Source: Pseudorhodoplanes sp049324435 | GTDB lineage: Bacteria > Pseudomonadota > Alphaproteobacteria > Rhizobiales > Xanthobacteraceae | DNA length: 64,000 nucleotides | NCBI GenBank assembly: GCA_049324435.1 | Contig: JBMOOQ010000004.1 | Span: 1-64,000, forward strand | Reading direction: 5' to 3' | Shown here: one piece after another, positions 33,768 through 42,531 of the stretch | How the letters are laid out: every line of letters starts with the position of its first letter | Position numbering within the stretch: position 1 is the stretch's first letter | Notes under the pieces: generated by a model | The model's input: only the letters and a program-made list of their open reading frames with translations | What the model was told of the DNA's origin: nothing | Database searches by the model: none | Position numbers and translations under genes: made by a program

Positions 33768-34940
33768 ATGTTCATTACCTTCTTCACCGAACTCAAATCC
33801 GCCGGCGTTCCGGTCACGCTGCGCGAATATCTGACGCTGATGGAGGCGATGGATGCCGACCTCGCGCAGCGGCGGGTCGAGGATTTTTATTATCTTTCCC
33901 GCGCGGTGCTGGTGAAGGATGAGCGCAATCTCGACAAGTTCGATCGGGTGTTCGGCCATGTGTTCAAGGGCCTCTCGCTGATGGAAGAGGCGCTGACCGC
34001 CGAGATTCCGGAGGAATGGCTGAAGGCGCTCACGGAAAAATACCTTACCGAGGAGGAGAAGAAGCAGATCGAGGCGATGGGCGGGCTCGACAAGCTGCTG
34101 GAGACGCTGAAGAAGCGGCTCGAAGAGCAAAAGGGTCGGCACCAGGGCGGCTCGAAATGGATCGGAACCGGGGGCACCTCGCCGTTCGGCAACTCGGGCT
34201 ACAACCCGGAAGGCATCCGCATCGGCGGCGAAAGCAGGCACCGCCGCGCGGTGAAGGTCTGGGACAGACGCGAGTTCAAGGATTTCGACGACGAGGTCGA
34301 GATCGGCACCCGCAATATCAAGGTCGCACTCCGTCGGCTTCGCAAGTTCGCGCGCACCGGCGCGCCCGATGAACTGGATCTTGACGGTACCATCAAGGGT
34401 ACCGCGCACAAGGGCTATCTCGACATCCAGATGCGGCCCGAGCGGCACAATGCGGTGAAGGTGCTCTTGTTCTTCGATGTCGGCGGTTCGATGGACTGGC
34501 ACATCAAGGCGACCGAGGAGTTGTTTTCCGCCGCGCGCGCCGAGTTCAAACATATGGAGCATTTCTACTTCCACAATTGCCTTTACGAGCGGGTGTGGAA
34601 GGAGAACCGGCGTCGCTTCACCGATACCACGCCGACGTTCGACGTGATGCATACCTATCCGCATGACTACAAGGTGATCTTCGTCGGCGACGCATCGATG
34701 TCGCCTTACGAGATCGCGATGCCGGGCGGCTCGGTCGAGCACATGAACGAGGAGCCGGGCGCGGTGTGGATGGAGCGGATCACGCGGACCTATCCGGCGT
34801 GCGTGTGGCTCAATCCGGTGCCGGAGAACGAGTGGGACTACACCCAGTCGATCCGGATGATCCGGCAATTGATGAGCGGGCGGATGTATCCGCTGACACT
34901 GGAAGGGCTCGATCGCGCGATGCGGGAATTGGTGCGGTGA
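33768..34940 (+). CDS. VWA domain protein (CoxE-like)
   Basis: 390 residues. An N-terminal helical region starts MFITFFTELKSAGVPVTLRE, followed by a charged coiled segment (EEEKKQIEAMGGLDKLLETL). The VWA domain has a MIDAS-like LLFFDVGGSMDWHI and a C-terminal half with VIFVGDASMSPYEI. This is the CoxE/YehP-like family that normally pairs with a MoxR AAA+ ATPase as a chaperone for metal-cofactor or complex assembly. The likely partner is encoded at 42807-43652, about 8 kb away. ATG 33768 fits the family N-terminus. Confidence 0.85.
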   Translation: MFITFFTELKSAGVPVTLREYLTLMEAMDADLAQRRVEDFYYLSRAVLVKDERNLDKFDRVFGHVFKGLSLMEEALTAEIPEEWLKALTEKYLTEEEKKQIEAMGGLDKLLETLKKRLEEQKGRHQGGSKWIGTGGTSPFGNSGYNPEGIRIGGESRHRRAVKVWDRREFKDFDDEVEIGTRNIKVALRRLRKFARTGAPDELDLDGTIKGTAHKGYLDIQMRPERHNAVKVLLFFDVGGSMDWHIKATEELFSAARAEFKHMEHFYFHNCLYERVWKENRRRFTDTTPTFDVMHTYPHDYKVIFVGDASMSPYEIAMPGGSVEHMNEEPGAVWMERITRTYPACVWLNPVPENEWDYTQSIRMIRQLMSGRMYPLTLEGLDRAMRELVR

Positions 34941-34984
34941 TGCGTGGTGAATTGAATGGGTTATCGGGCAGAGGGTGAATTCCC

Positions 34985-35473
34985 ATGCTAACCGATGGCT
35001 TGCGCGAGCCAATTGTCATTCTGGTCGATGCCGACGCCTGCCCGGTCAAGGCTGAGATCTACCGGGTCGCGGAGCGTCACGGGCTTGCCGTGTCGGTTGT
35101 CGCGAATGCCCCGATCGCGGTGCCGCGGGAGCCGTGGATCGAGCGGGTGGTGGTGCCCGGCGGCATCGACGAGGCCGATCACTGGATCGCCGAGCGGGCC
35201 CGGCCGGGCGCCATTGTCGTCACTGCGGACATTCCGCTGGCCAGCCGCAGCGTGAAGGCAGGCGCGACGACTATTGCTCCGAACGGGCGCATTTTCACTG
35301 ACGATGCGGTCGGGATGGCTCTGGCGACCCGCAATCTCATGGACGGATTGCGCTCGGCTGGGGAGGTCACGCGGGGCCCGCCGCCGTTTACGCCCAGGGA
35401 TCGCTCCGCTTTTTTGTCCGCGCTTGACCTCGCCATCGTCCGGCTCAAGCGCGCGGGCTTCGGGCCCTCGTGA
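34985..35473 (+). CDS. YaiI/YqxD family protein (UPF0178)
   Basis: 162 residues with IVILVDADACPVKAEIYRVA, VVPGGIDEADHWIAERA and VVTADIPLASRSVKAGA, the diagnostic UPF0178 motifs. The Asp-rich sites resemble a PIN-like nuclease fold, but activity is uncharacterised. It starts 44 bp after the VWA gene. Confidence 0.93.
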   Translation: MLTDGLREPIVILVDADACPVKAEIYRVAERHGLAVSVVANAPIAVPREPWIERVVVPGGIDEADHWIAERARPGAIVVTADIPLASRSVKAGATTIAPNGRIFTDDAVGMALATRNLMDGLRSAGEVTRGPPPFTPRDRSAFLSALDLAIVRLKRAGFGPS

Positions 35474-35655
35474 TTGCGTCGAATCGGCGACGGCGCGTGT
35501 TTCCCACGCAACACTTGGGAAAAACCCATCCTTGCGGCTCGACTCCGACCCCTCCTTACCCTCAGATGCGAATCTGGCTGGAGGAATCGCCTACCGGCTA
35601 AGATTCGACTGACCGGCGACATCCGAATAAGTCCGGCAGCCAATGGGGGTGTCTT

Positions 35656-36150
35656 ATGCGGAAAATTGGATTGGTGCTGGCGGCATTGGCTGCCGCGATG
35701 CTGTTCACCGGCGGTGCAGCCGAAGCCCAGCAGAAGCGGGCAAAGGTTGTTGTAACGCCGGCGCCCTGGTACGCGCCGTGGTGGGGCTGGTGGGCGGCGC
35801 AGCCATGGACCGTGCGCGATCCGCAGCTTGCGCGTTCGAATTTTGTGGTGGGTGCGGGTGCGACCGGGGCCTATTTCGCCTTGCGGTCGGGTCATCGGAC
35901 CGGCAGCTGGTTGAGCAGCAAGGGCGGACACGGCATTCACAGCGCCGGCGGTGCGTTCATCGCAACAAGCGCTGCCTGCGCCGCGGTGTCGCCGATCGTC
36001 GGCACCATCGTCACGCAGCGCGAACTCACGCAACGCGAAGTCTTCGTCTCCACCGCGAATTGCGTGGTTCCCGTTCTCGGCGGATGGTGGATGAACTACT
36101 GGTTCGACTATTACGGCTGGGACAAGCCGAAGAAGAAGGGCAAGCGCTGA
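35656..36150 (+). CDS. secreted/membrane hypothetical protein, 164 aa
   Basis: The signal peptide MRKIGLVLAALAAAMLFTGG ends AEAQ. The mature protein has a Trp-rich start (APWYAPWWGWWAAQPW), a Gly/Ala-rich hydrophobic middle (GAGATGAYFALRSG; FIATSAACAAVSPIVG) and a Lys-rich end (KPKKKGKR). Two hydrophobic stretches suggest membrane association. Resembles uncharacterised Rhizobiales proteins. Followed by a strong terminator. Confidence 0.65.
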   Translation: MRKIGLVLAALAAAMLFTGGAAEAQQKRAKVVVTPAPWYAPWWGWWAAQPWTVRDPQLARSNFVVGAGATGAYFALRSGHRTGSWLSSKGGHGIHSAGGAFIATSAACAAVSPIVGTIVTQRELTQREVFVSTANCVVPVLGGWWMNYWFDYYGWDKPKKKGKR

Positions 36151-36171
36151 GCGCTTATTGCTTGAACAAGG

Positions 36172-36198
36172 AAAAAGCCGGCTCCGCGCCGGCTTTTT
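36172..36198 (+). terminator. Rho-independent terminator
   Basis: Arms AGCCGGC/GCCGGCT (36176-36182, 36188-36194) flanked by A5 and T5, so it can act on both strands: for the gene ending at 36150 and for the convergent gene ending at 36233. Confidence 0.85.
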
Positions 36199-36232
36199 CT
36201 ATTCGGGGCTTCCGGTTGTCAAACAGCATCAG

Positions 36233-36517
36233 TCACCGATCCCACAGGCACGATGTCCAGCGGCCATAGCCGAGATCGACCGGGCAGGGGAGGCCGGGCG
36301 GCGGCTTGTACAATCGGCCCTGCCGGTCGAATGACGGGTCGGCCGGCCGCCAGCGATAAGGTTGCGGCCCAGGCGCCTGCTTTTGCACGCGAACCTTCTT
36401 GCGCGCCGGTGCTGCGTCGGCACTGGTAAGAACTCCAGCCTGCAGCATCAGCGAGGCTGCCAGCGCAAACGCGGTGAGCAACCGAACAAGCGAAAGCTCA
36501 GGCCGTGTCACAATCAT
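36233..36517 (-). CDS. secreted conserved hypothetical protein, 94 aa
   Basis: A signal-like N-terminus (LVRLLTAFALAASLMLQAGV ending ADAA), a basic stretch (RKKVRVQKQ) and a conserved C-terminus (DPSFDRQGRLYKPPPGLPC then PVDLGYGRWTSC). The two Cys probably form a disulfide. The C-terminal block resembles small uncharacterised Bradyrhizobium proteins. Function unknown. Confidence 0.6.
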   Translation of the reverse strand: MIVTRPELSLVRLLTAFALAASLMLQAGVLTSADAAPARKKVRVQKQAPGPQPYRWRPADPSFDRQGRLYKPPPGLPCPVDLGYGRWTSCLWDR

Positions 36518-36677
36518 CGTTCGCGATCTCAGTTGATACCGCTATTGATATCGCTTCATCGGCGCAGCTCTGAGCGAACTGCGTTACGCGGTCTTCTTAA
36601 CGTATCAACCGCAGCTCTCGTCGAACGATAACATCAACGCGATCCGGCTCAAGCCGCTTGCGTATTCACGCACGTTG

Positions 36678-37004
36678 TCAAGCGCGCTTGCTCCGCTTCG
36701 CCGCGCCCCGGCTGCGTGCCGCGGCGCTTGGCTTTGTAGCGGCTTTGCTACGCGCGCTGCGGCTCTTCTTGGGCGCAGCCGAATCAAAAAGCCCGAAGGT
36801 CGGAATGCTCGAAGCCAAGGCCGCCGGTGCCGCCGCCATCTTGCGGCCTATGTCCTTTAGCGCACCGGCATTCTGCATGGCCTGGCCGAGCAGCACGCCC
36901 ATCTGAAACGCGGCCGCTGCGCTCACACGCGGATGATCCGCAATCGTATTGCTGATCCGGCCGATCAGATCTTGCGAATGGGACGATCGTGCGCTGCGGG
37001 CCAT
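36678..37004 (-). CDS. hypothetical protein with basic histone-like tail, 108 aa
   Basis: The N-terminal half is helical (SQDLIGRISNTIADHPRVSA; AFQMGVLLGQAMQNAGALKD). The last 35 residues are almost only Lys, Arg, Ser, Ala and Pro (KKSRSARSKAATKPSAAARS). The tail resembles histone H1/phasin-associated basic tails and could bind nucleic acid or another polyanion. No known family. Confidence 0.55.
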   Translation of the reverse strand: MARSARSSHSQDLIGRISNTIADHPRVSAAAAFQMGVLLGQAMQNAGALKDIGRKMAAAPAALASSIPTFGLFDSAAPKKSRSARSKAATKPSAAARSRGAAKRSKRA

Positions 37005-37070
37005 GATTAATTACCTCCTCTGTGGAAACCGCACTCTCAAGTCCTGAAGCCGCCACCGGTTCCTTTCCCG

Positions 37071-37241
37071 TTACTGGGTGTCGCGATCCGTCACCACCCA
37101 CCAATCGCGATACGGCGGATCCTGATCAGTTGTCGGTGGAATCCGATTGAGGTCCGAGCTGTCGAACGGAGCACGCGAGACGGTCTGCTCGGTCTGTTGT
37201 GGCTGCTCCTGCGGCTGTTCTGGGGTTTCGGAATCTTTCAT
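37071..37241 (-). CDS. small hypothetical protein, 56 aa
   Basis: MKDSETPEQPQEQPQQTEQT followed by DSSDLNRIPPTTDQDPPYRD and WWVVTDRDTQ. A Gln/Glu/Pro-rich disordered start and an aromatic C-terminus that looks conserved. The ribosome site is weak; the frame opens much further upstream but without sensible sequence. Tentative. Confidence 0.4.
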   Translation of the reverse strand: MKDSETPEQPQEQPQQTEQTVSRAPFDSSDLNRIPPTTDQDPPYRDWWVVTDRDTQ

Positions 37242-37483
37242 GGCTGTTTCGTAACATTTCCGGCGTGGCGGGGCCGTGCTTCCTCCTCGCTCTTTGAGGT
37301 CAAAGCGTCTTATGCAGGTGCAAGCGACTTTTGCATGCAAAGGAAATGCCGTTCGCGACAGCAGGTTCCCATTACTGTGTGCAGATAGCGCATTCGTCAG
37401 GAACATCGCCCGCGCTGCCACGTTGGCCCGGGGGATGCGGCGTCGCGTCCCCAATCGCCGCATCACGAACAAGGGAGCCGCAG

Positions 37484-37990
37484 ATGGGCCTGTTTTCCGC
37501 CGACATCAAGACGATGAACGATCTCTATATGCATCAGCTTCAGGACATCTATTACGCCGAGAAGCAGATCCTCAAATCGTTGCCGGACATGATCGGCAAG
37601 GTCACCGACCGCGATCTCAAGGCCGGCCTGCAAAAGCACTTGCAGGAAACCGAGAACCATGTTGCGCGTCTCGAACAGGTCTTCAAGCTGCATGACATGA
37701 AGCCGAAGGCCGTCGATTGCCCGGCCATCGACGGCATCATAGACGAGGCCGACGAAGTGTCCGGTGAGGTCGAGGATAAGGAGGTGCTCGACGCCGCGAT
37801 CATTGCGTCGGCGCAGGCTGTCGAGCATTACGAGATCACGCGCTACGGCACGCTGATCGCATGGGCACGTCAGCTCGGCCGCGACGATGCCGCGGCAATC
37901 TTGCAGAAGACGCTCGATGAGGAGAAGGCTGCCGACAAGAAGCTGACCACGGTCGCCGAGAGCAAGGTGAACCGCAAGGCCGCCAGCTGA
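37484..37990 (+). CDS. YciE/YciF ferritin-like protein (DUF892)
   Basis: 168 residues, four-helix bundle. LYMHQLQDIYYAEKQILKSL and the second-half helix AQAVEHYEITRYGTLIAWAR supply the Glu/His di-iron-type ligands of the family. Members are stress-induced, probably cytoplasmic. AGGGAG lies 6 nt before ATG 37484, which decides this start over an upstream in-frame ATG. Followed by a strong terminator. Confidence 0.9.
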   Translation: MGLFSADIKTMNDLYMHQLQDIYYAEKQILKSLPDMIGKVTDRDLKAGLQKHLQETENHVARLEQVFKLHDMKPKAVDCPAIDGIIDEADEVSGEVEDKEVLDAAIIASAQAVEHYEITRYGTLIAWARQLGRDDAAAILQKTLDEEKAADKKLTTVAESKVNRKAAS

Positions 37991-38040
37991 CATGGTGACG
38001 AGCCTCTCGCTGATGCGGAGGCTTCTTGTGCAGGAAATAA

Positions 38041-38075
38041 AGCGAGCGCCGGTGTCACCGGCGCTCGCTTTTTTT
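38041..38075 (+). terminator. Rho-independent terminator
   Basis: Perfect 13-bp arms AGCGAGCGCCGGT/ACCGGCGCTCGCT (38041-38053, 38057-38069) followed by seven T. Serves the ferritin-like gene and perhaps the convergent gene. Confidence 0.9.
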
Positions 38076-38089
38076 GGAGCGGCAGTCGT

Positions 38090-38449
38090 TCAGCAGGCGC
38101 CCGTGCCGGATGTGATGCACGGCGTCTGGCCGGGCTGGGTGATGATGGGCGAGCCGCTGATGTTCGGGACGCTCGGGCGCGATGCTGCGTCGGGGTTGCC
38201 GGGGCTGACGGCGCCGGGAATTCCGGGCTGAATGGAGGAGGGAGCCGTCCCGGAACTGGGCAGGCTTGCGCCCGATCCCGTCGTCCCGGAAGGACCCGGT
38301 GTCGCAGGCGGGATGCCCGGGGCCGGGGAGCCGCCTGGCTGCGAGGGGGCGGTTCCGGTTCCGGTCGGCGAGCTCAGCTGCGCCTGGGCGGACGCCGCCA
38401 GCATCACAGCGAATCCGGCCGCCAAAGCTGTTTTCGTGTAAGAGCGCAT
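38090..38449 (-). CDS. secreted Pro/Gly/Ser-rich protein, 119 aa
   Basis: The signal peptide MRSYTKTALAAGFAVMLAAS ends AQAQ. The mature region is low-complexity Pro, Gly, Ser and Thr (such as GGSPAPGIPPATPGPSGTTG) and ends with two Cys (TPCITSGTGAC) that could form a small disulfide loop. No enzymatic domain; possibly a cell-surface or matrix protein. Related proteins occur in Bradyrhizobium-type genomes. Confidence 0.6.
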   Translation of the reverse strand: MRSYTKTALAAGFAVMLAASAQAQLSSPTGTGTAPSQPGGSPAPGIPPATPGPSGTTGSGASLPSSGTAPSSIQPGIPGAVSPGNPDAASRPSVPNISGSPIITQPGQTPCITSGTGAC

Positions 38450-38572
38450 ATTGTCTCCTCGGGGATTTCTCCTCCGGCAACGTTTGCGGGATGAGGGCGT
38501 TCCGGCCGGTCCCCAGGGCCGTTTCGCGCGGGCGCTTCATGCTAAGAGAGCGCAGCTGTGAGGGAAGACTTT

Positions 38573-39217
38573 ATGAACCAGCCTGCCGGCGGCAGTGCCG
38601 ATATCGAATATGCCTATAAACCGTCGCTGATGGGCGGGGCGTGGATTCTGCGCCTTGGGCCTGACGCCTTGCATTGGTCGATCGGTGCGATGTCCGGGGT
38701 CGTTCCCTATGCCTCGATCCGCCGGATTAGGCTCAGCTTCCGCCCGGTGACCATGCAATCTTACCGGTTCCTTGCCGAAATCTGGGCCGATAACAGCCGG
38801 AAAATCCCGGTCGCGTCGGCGTCCTGGAAGTCGCTGATGGAGCAGGAGCGACTGGACGACGGCTACACGCGCTTTGTCACAGGTCTGCATGAGCGGATCG
38901 CGGCGGCTGGAGGCAACCCCGAGCTCAAGGCGGGCGCGGTGCCATTTCTGTACTGGCCAGGTGTTGCGATTTTCGTCGGACTGCTGGTCATGGGTGTGTC
39001 GCTCGCATTCCAGTCGCTGTCGCTTGGCGAGCGTACGATCGGCCGGCCGTTGGACTGGACCCAGACCGGGGCGATCCTCGTTCTGGTGGCGATGTTCTTC
39101 TGGCTGCTGTGGCAGATGGGCAGTTTTTTCAAACGCAATCTGCCGCGCCGCTATACCCTGAACGCCATCCCGGCCGATCTTCTGCCGACCTCCCCGACCC
39201 AATCCCGGAACGCCTAG
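38573..39217 (+). CDS. conserved membrane protein, 214 aa
   Basis: A PH-like N-terminal soluble region (LGPDALHWSIGAMSGVVPYA; SFRPVTMQSYRFLAEIW), then two transmembrane helices (about 125-150 and 165-190: FLYWPGVAIFVGLLVMGV; GAILVLVAMFFWLLWQM) and a short basic tail. GAGGGA precedes ATG 38573; an in-frame GTG at 38558 is possible. Its stop overlaps the stop of the convergent Usp gene (CTAG). Function unknown. Confidence 0.65.
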   Translation: MNQPAGGSADIEYAYKPSLMGGAWILRLGPDALHWSIGAMSGVVPYASIRRIRLSFRPVTMQSYRFLAEIWADNSRKIPVASASWKSLMEQERLDDGYTRFVTGLHERIAAAGGNPELKAGAVPFLYWPGVAIFVGLLVMGVSLAFQSLSLGERTIGRPLDWTQTGAILVLVAMFFWLLWQMGSFFKRNLPRRYTLNAIPADLLPTSPTQSRNA

Positions 39218-39639
39218 CCCCGCAGCACCAGCACCGAGCAATTGGCGTAGCGCACCACATGCCCCGCATTCGACCCGAGGAAATAGCTGCGCATGTCCGG
39301 CCGGTGCGAGGTCATCACGATGAGATCGGCGTTCATGGCTTTCGCTTCCTCGATCACCTCATGATAGATGCCGCCCTGGCGCACGATCCCGGAGACGCGA
39401 TCCGGGCCGAGCATGCAGGTCGAAGTGAGCGCTTTCATGGATTCTTCGGCGGAGTTGCGCTGCTGCACATCGAAATCCGGAGGAACGTATTCCGCGAGCA
39501 TCACCGGCGTCATCGGCAGCACATGGATGATGCGGATCACGCCGTCCGCACTGCGTGCCAGCGAACACGCGGTTTCGATGGCCGGACGCGCCAGTTCCGG
39601 CTCGGCCAGGTCCACCGGCACCAAAATCCGCTTGAACAT
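39214..39639 (-). CDS. universal stress protein (UspA family)
   Basis: 141 residues. MFKRILVPVDLAEPELARPA is the first strand, and the ATP-binding loop appears as MTSHRPDMRSYFLGSNAGHV then VRYANCSVLVLR, the G-x2-G-x9-G(S/T) region in degenerate form. Cytoplasmic stress protein. It lies 30 bp after the histidine phosphatase gene on the same strand, probably co-transcribed. Confidence 0.92.
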   Translation of the reverse strand: MFKRILVPVDLAEPELARPAIETACSLARSADGVIRIIHVLPMTPVMLAEYVPPDFDVQQRNSAEESMKALTSTCMLGPDRVSGIVRQGGIYHEVIEEAKAMNADLIVMTSHRPDMRSYFLGSNAGHVVRYANCSVLVLRG

Positions 39640-39669
39640 GGTCGTCTCCTTCTCGTTCTGCCGGCTATT

Positions 39670-40197
39670 CTATTCGGATCGGCTTTCGATCTCACGGGGC
39701 GTCACAAAAGATTCCAGCCGGCCGATGCCGGGCTTGATCTTCGTCCAATCGTCGAGGTCGAGATCGATCACTGCCAGTGCGCCGGTGGGAAATTTCTCCG
39801 CCAGGCTGGTGCGGAGGCGTTTGTCGCCGGATTCAACCAGAAGATTTGCGGTGTCCTGGAATCCCGGATTATGTCCCACCACCAGCAGCGAGCGGGCGGA
39901 GGCAGGCGTGTCCGCAATCGCAGTCAGGATGTCGCGCGGCGAGGCTTCATAGATGCGGTCTTCGAAATCCACTCGCGGTTTTTTCGGGAGCATGTCGGCA
40001 ACAAGCCGCCATGTTTCCCGCGTTCTCTTGGCGGTCGAGACGATCACCCGGTCCGGGATCAGGTCGTGCTCGGCAAGGTAACGTCCCATCAGCGGCGCTG
40101 CCTTGCGGCCGCGCGGCGCGAGGCTGCGGTCGTGGTCGCTTTGCCCGGGCTGCGACCAGTCGGATTTCGCGTGGCGGAGAAGCATCAGGCGGCGCAT
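39670..40197 (-). CDS. SixA-like histidine phosphatase
   Basis: 175 residues. LLRHAKSDW (catalytic His), RTRETW, and VVGHNPGFQD (second His) are the histidine phosphatase superfamily core. The short length matches SixA, which dephosphorylates Hpt domains; an Hpt protein is encoded about 20 kb away in this window, but a link is speculative. Confidence 0.88.
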   Translation of the reverse strand: MRRLMLLRHAKSDWSQPGQSDHDRSLAPRGRKAAPLMGRYLAEHDLIPDRVIVSTAKRTRETWRLVADMLPKKPRVDFEDRIYEASPRDILTAIADTPASARSLLVVGHNPGFQDTANLLVESGDKRLRTSLAEKFPTGALAVIDLDLDDWTKIKPGIGRLESFVTPREIESRSE

Positions 40198-40244
40198 GGG
40201 GTTGCGGTCCAGAGAGGCGAGGGCGGCCGGTGAGCGAGACTAGC

Positions 40245-41960
40245 ATGAGCGCTGCAGCGGGCGAGCCGCTACCGGAAGCCGCAGCGGGCGATGGGGCTGG
40301 CGGGGCCGTGGCCGATGCCGGCGAGGCATACGGCAATACCTGGTTCACGGCGTCAGGCAGTCATGCGCAGCCGCGCCCGCCGCTCACGCAGGATATCGAC
40401 GTCGATGTCTGCGTCATCGGTGGCGGGCTTGCCGGTCTCTCTGCCGCGGTCGAGGTGGCGCGCCGCGGATGGTCGGTGGCCGTGCTGGAACGGCAGCGGG
40501 TGGCCTGGAATGCGTCGAGCCGCAATGCCGGTTTCGTCCGGCCGGGCTTCGATCAGACCACGCCGGCGCTGATCGAGCGGGTCGGCCCCGACCACGCGCG
40601 CGAGGTCTGGATGCTGTCGCAGGACGGCCTCGAACAGGTGCGGCGGCATGCCAGAGACATGCGCGATGTCGTGCAGGGTGACGGATTCCTGCGCGTCTCG
40701 AAGACCGATCGAGCGAGCGCTGTTTCGGACGAAGCCGAGATCTTGCGTGGGCTTGGCGCCGATATCGAATTCTGGCCTGCGGAGCTGGTTCGCAGCAAGC
40801 TCAAATCGCCGTTCTATTTCCAGGCGATCCATTTCCCCACAGCATTCTGCATCGATCCCTATCGGTATGCTCTCGGTCTTGCCGGGCTGGCCGAGGCCGC
40901 AGGCGCGCGCATCTTTGAAACGACGGCGGCGATCTCGATCGATCCGGCCGGCGTAAGAAAACGCATCGTCACGCCGCAAGGGCGCGTGCGCGCCGGGCAT
41001 ATCGTGTTTGCAGGCAATGTGCATCTCGGTCCGATCATGCCCGGCGTCGCGGACACGCTGATCCCGCTGCATGCCTTTGCGATTGTCACCAAGCCGCTCG
41101 GCGAAAGATTGGCTCAGGCCGTCGATTATCGCGGTGCGGTCAGCGATACGGATTTCGCCGATCATCATTATCGCATCGTCGGCGGCGACCGTCTGATGTT
41201 TGCCGGCCGGATCGCGGCGCGTGAGGCCAGCCCGCAGCGCTATGCCCGCAAGCTGCGCCGCGATCTGCACCGCCGCTTTCCGCAACTGGCTCCGGCCGAA
41301 ATCGACTATGCGTGGGGTGGAACGGTCGGCGTCACGATGCATCGCATGCCGCAGATCGGCGAGGTTGCGCCGGGCGTCTGGCTGTCCAGCGGTTTCGGCG
41401 GGCAGGGCATCAACATTTCGGCGATGGCCGCGATGCTGATCGCTGGCGCCATGATCGATGGCGACGACCGCTACCGCCTGTTCGAACCGTTTGAACTGGT
41501 CTGGGCGGGAGGGCGTCTGGGACCGTTCGTTGCCAAGGGTCTCTACCAGGCGCAGCGCCTTTATGAGCAATGGGCATCGCGTCGTGCGCACAAGAACGAA
41601 GTGTGGCAGATCGCCAATGCACCCCGCCTGAAAAAGGAGGCGGAAGAGGCGGCGGAGCGTGCACGCATCCGCGCCGAGGAGGCCGCGATCGCGGAAGCGG
41701 CGCGGATCGAGCGCGAGAAGATTGAGGCCGAGCAGTCGGCATTGCGACGGATCGAGCGCGAGCGCGTTGCCGCTGAAAAAGCCGAGGCCAAGCGCATCCG
41801 CAAGGAAGAAAAGGCCGCAGCCAAGGCCGAAGCGGCACGGCTCAAGGAACAGCAGCGGGCGGCCGCGCGTGCGGAGAAGGAGCGCGTCGCCGCTGAGCAG
41901 GCGGAGGCGAAACGGTTCGAAGCGGAGCAACGCGCAGCTGAAAAAGCCCAGGCGGAGTAA
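40245..41960 (+). CDS. FAD-dependent amine oxidoreductase (DadA-like) with coiled-coil tail
   Basis: 571 residues. The FAD-binding VCVIGGGLAGLSAAVEVARR, NASSRNAGFVRPGF and a C-terminal WGGTVGVTMHRMPQIGEVAP followed by FGGQGINISAMAA define a DAO/DadA-type oxidoreductase for amino acids or amines. From about residue 462 a 110-residue run of Glu, Lys, Arg and Ala follows (such as EAEEAAERARIRAEEAAIAE). It is predicted to be one long charged helix or coiled coil, unusual for this enzyme class. ATG 40245 is preferred; GTG 40230 is in frame. Divergent from the SixA gene. Confidence 0.8.
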   Translation: MSAAAGEPLPEAAAGDGAGGAVADAGEAYGNTWFTASGSHAQPRPPLTQDIDVDVCVIGGGLAGLSAAVEVARRGWSVAVLERQRVAWNASSRNAGFVRPGFDQTTPALIERVGPDHAREVWMLSQDGLEQVRRHARDMRDVVQGDGFLRVSKTDRASAVSDEAEILRGLGADIEFWPAELVRSKLKSPFYFQAIHFPTAFCIDPYRYALGLAGLAEAAGARIFETTAAISIDPAGVRKRIVTPQGRVRAGHIVFAGNVHLGPIMPGVADTLIPLHAFAIVTKPLGERLAQAVDYRGAVSDTDFADHHYRIVGGDRLMFAGRIAAREASPQRYARKLRRDLHRRFPQLAPAEIDYAWGGTVGVTMHRMPQIGEVAPGVWLSSGFGGQGINISAMAAMLIAGAMIDGDDRYRLFEPFELVWAGGRLGPFVAKGLYQAQRLYEQWASRRAHKNEVWQIANAPRLKKEAEEAAERARIRAEEAAIAEAARIEREKIEAEQSALRRIERERVAAEKAEAKRIRKEEKAAAKAEAARLKEQQRAAARAEKERVAAEQAEAKRFEAEQRAAEKAQAE

Positions 41961-41999
41961 GGTGCCGCGAGCCGATGGATTCAGGCCGCCCGTGGCAAT

Positions 42000-42025
42000 G
42001 CGCCGCCGATGTCAATCGGCGGCGC
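42000..42025. terminator. strong hairpin between convergent genes
   Basis: Perfect 11-bp arms GCGCCGCCGAT/ATCGGCGGCGC with a GTCA loop, between the oxidoreductase and fasciclin gene ends. No U tract; may act bidirectionally. Confidence 0.5.
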
Positions 42026-42045
42026 GCTGAAACGACCTCAAATCC

Positions 42046-42531
42046 TTACTTCGGAAGGATCACAGCGTCGATCACGTGAATGACGCCGTTGTCGGTCGCA
42101 ATGTCGGCTTTCACCACCTTCGCGTTGTCAACCATCACGCCGCCCTTGGTGGCGTCGACCTTCACGGTCTGGCCCTGAACGGTCTTTGCATCGGTGACCT
42201 TGCCGGCCAGCGCCGAGCTCATCACCTTGCCCGGCACAACGTGATAGGTGAGGATGCCAACGAGCTTGGCCTTGTTTTCCGGCTTCAGCAGGGATTCGAC
42301 GGTGCCGGCCGGAAGCTTCTTGAATGCTTCATCCGTGGGCGCAAACACAGTGAACGGGCCGGGGCCCTTCAATGTGTCGACGAGGCCCGCGGCCTTGAGT
42401 GCCGCGGCCAGCGTGTTGAAGTTCCCGGCCTTGACGGCGGTATCGACGATATCTGCAGCGGACGCTGCGGTTGAACCGAGCGTAAGGGCGGCGCAAACGG
42501 CGAGGACGTGACGCGACACACGACGAGTCAT
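42046..42531 (-). CDS. secreted fasciclin-domain protein
   Basis: 161 residues. The signal peptide ends ASAADIV. One FAS1 domain: TLAAALKAAGLVDTLKGPGP, FTVFAPTDEAFKKLP, LTYHVVPGKVMS and NGVIHVIDAVILPK. Single-domain secreted FAS1 proteins in rhizobia (for example Nex18-like) are linked to attachment and symbiosis. Location periplasmic or extracellular. Confidence 0.95.
   Translation of the reverse strand: MTRRVSRHVLAVCAALTLGSTAASAADIVDTAVKAGNFNTLAAALKAAGLVDTLKGPGPFTVFAPTDEAFKKLPAGTVESLLKPENKAKLVGILTYHVVPGKVMSSALAGKVTDAKTVQGQTVKVDATKGGVMVDNAKVVKADIATDNGVIHVIDAVILPK

Noticed and set aside
33762..35012. 416-codon minus-strand frame opposite the VWA gene
   Set aside because: Antisense shadow of a gene with a MIDAS motif.
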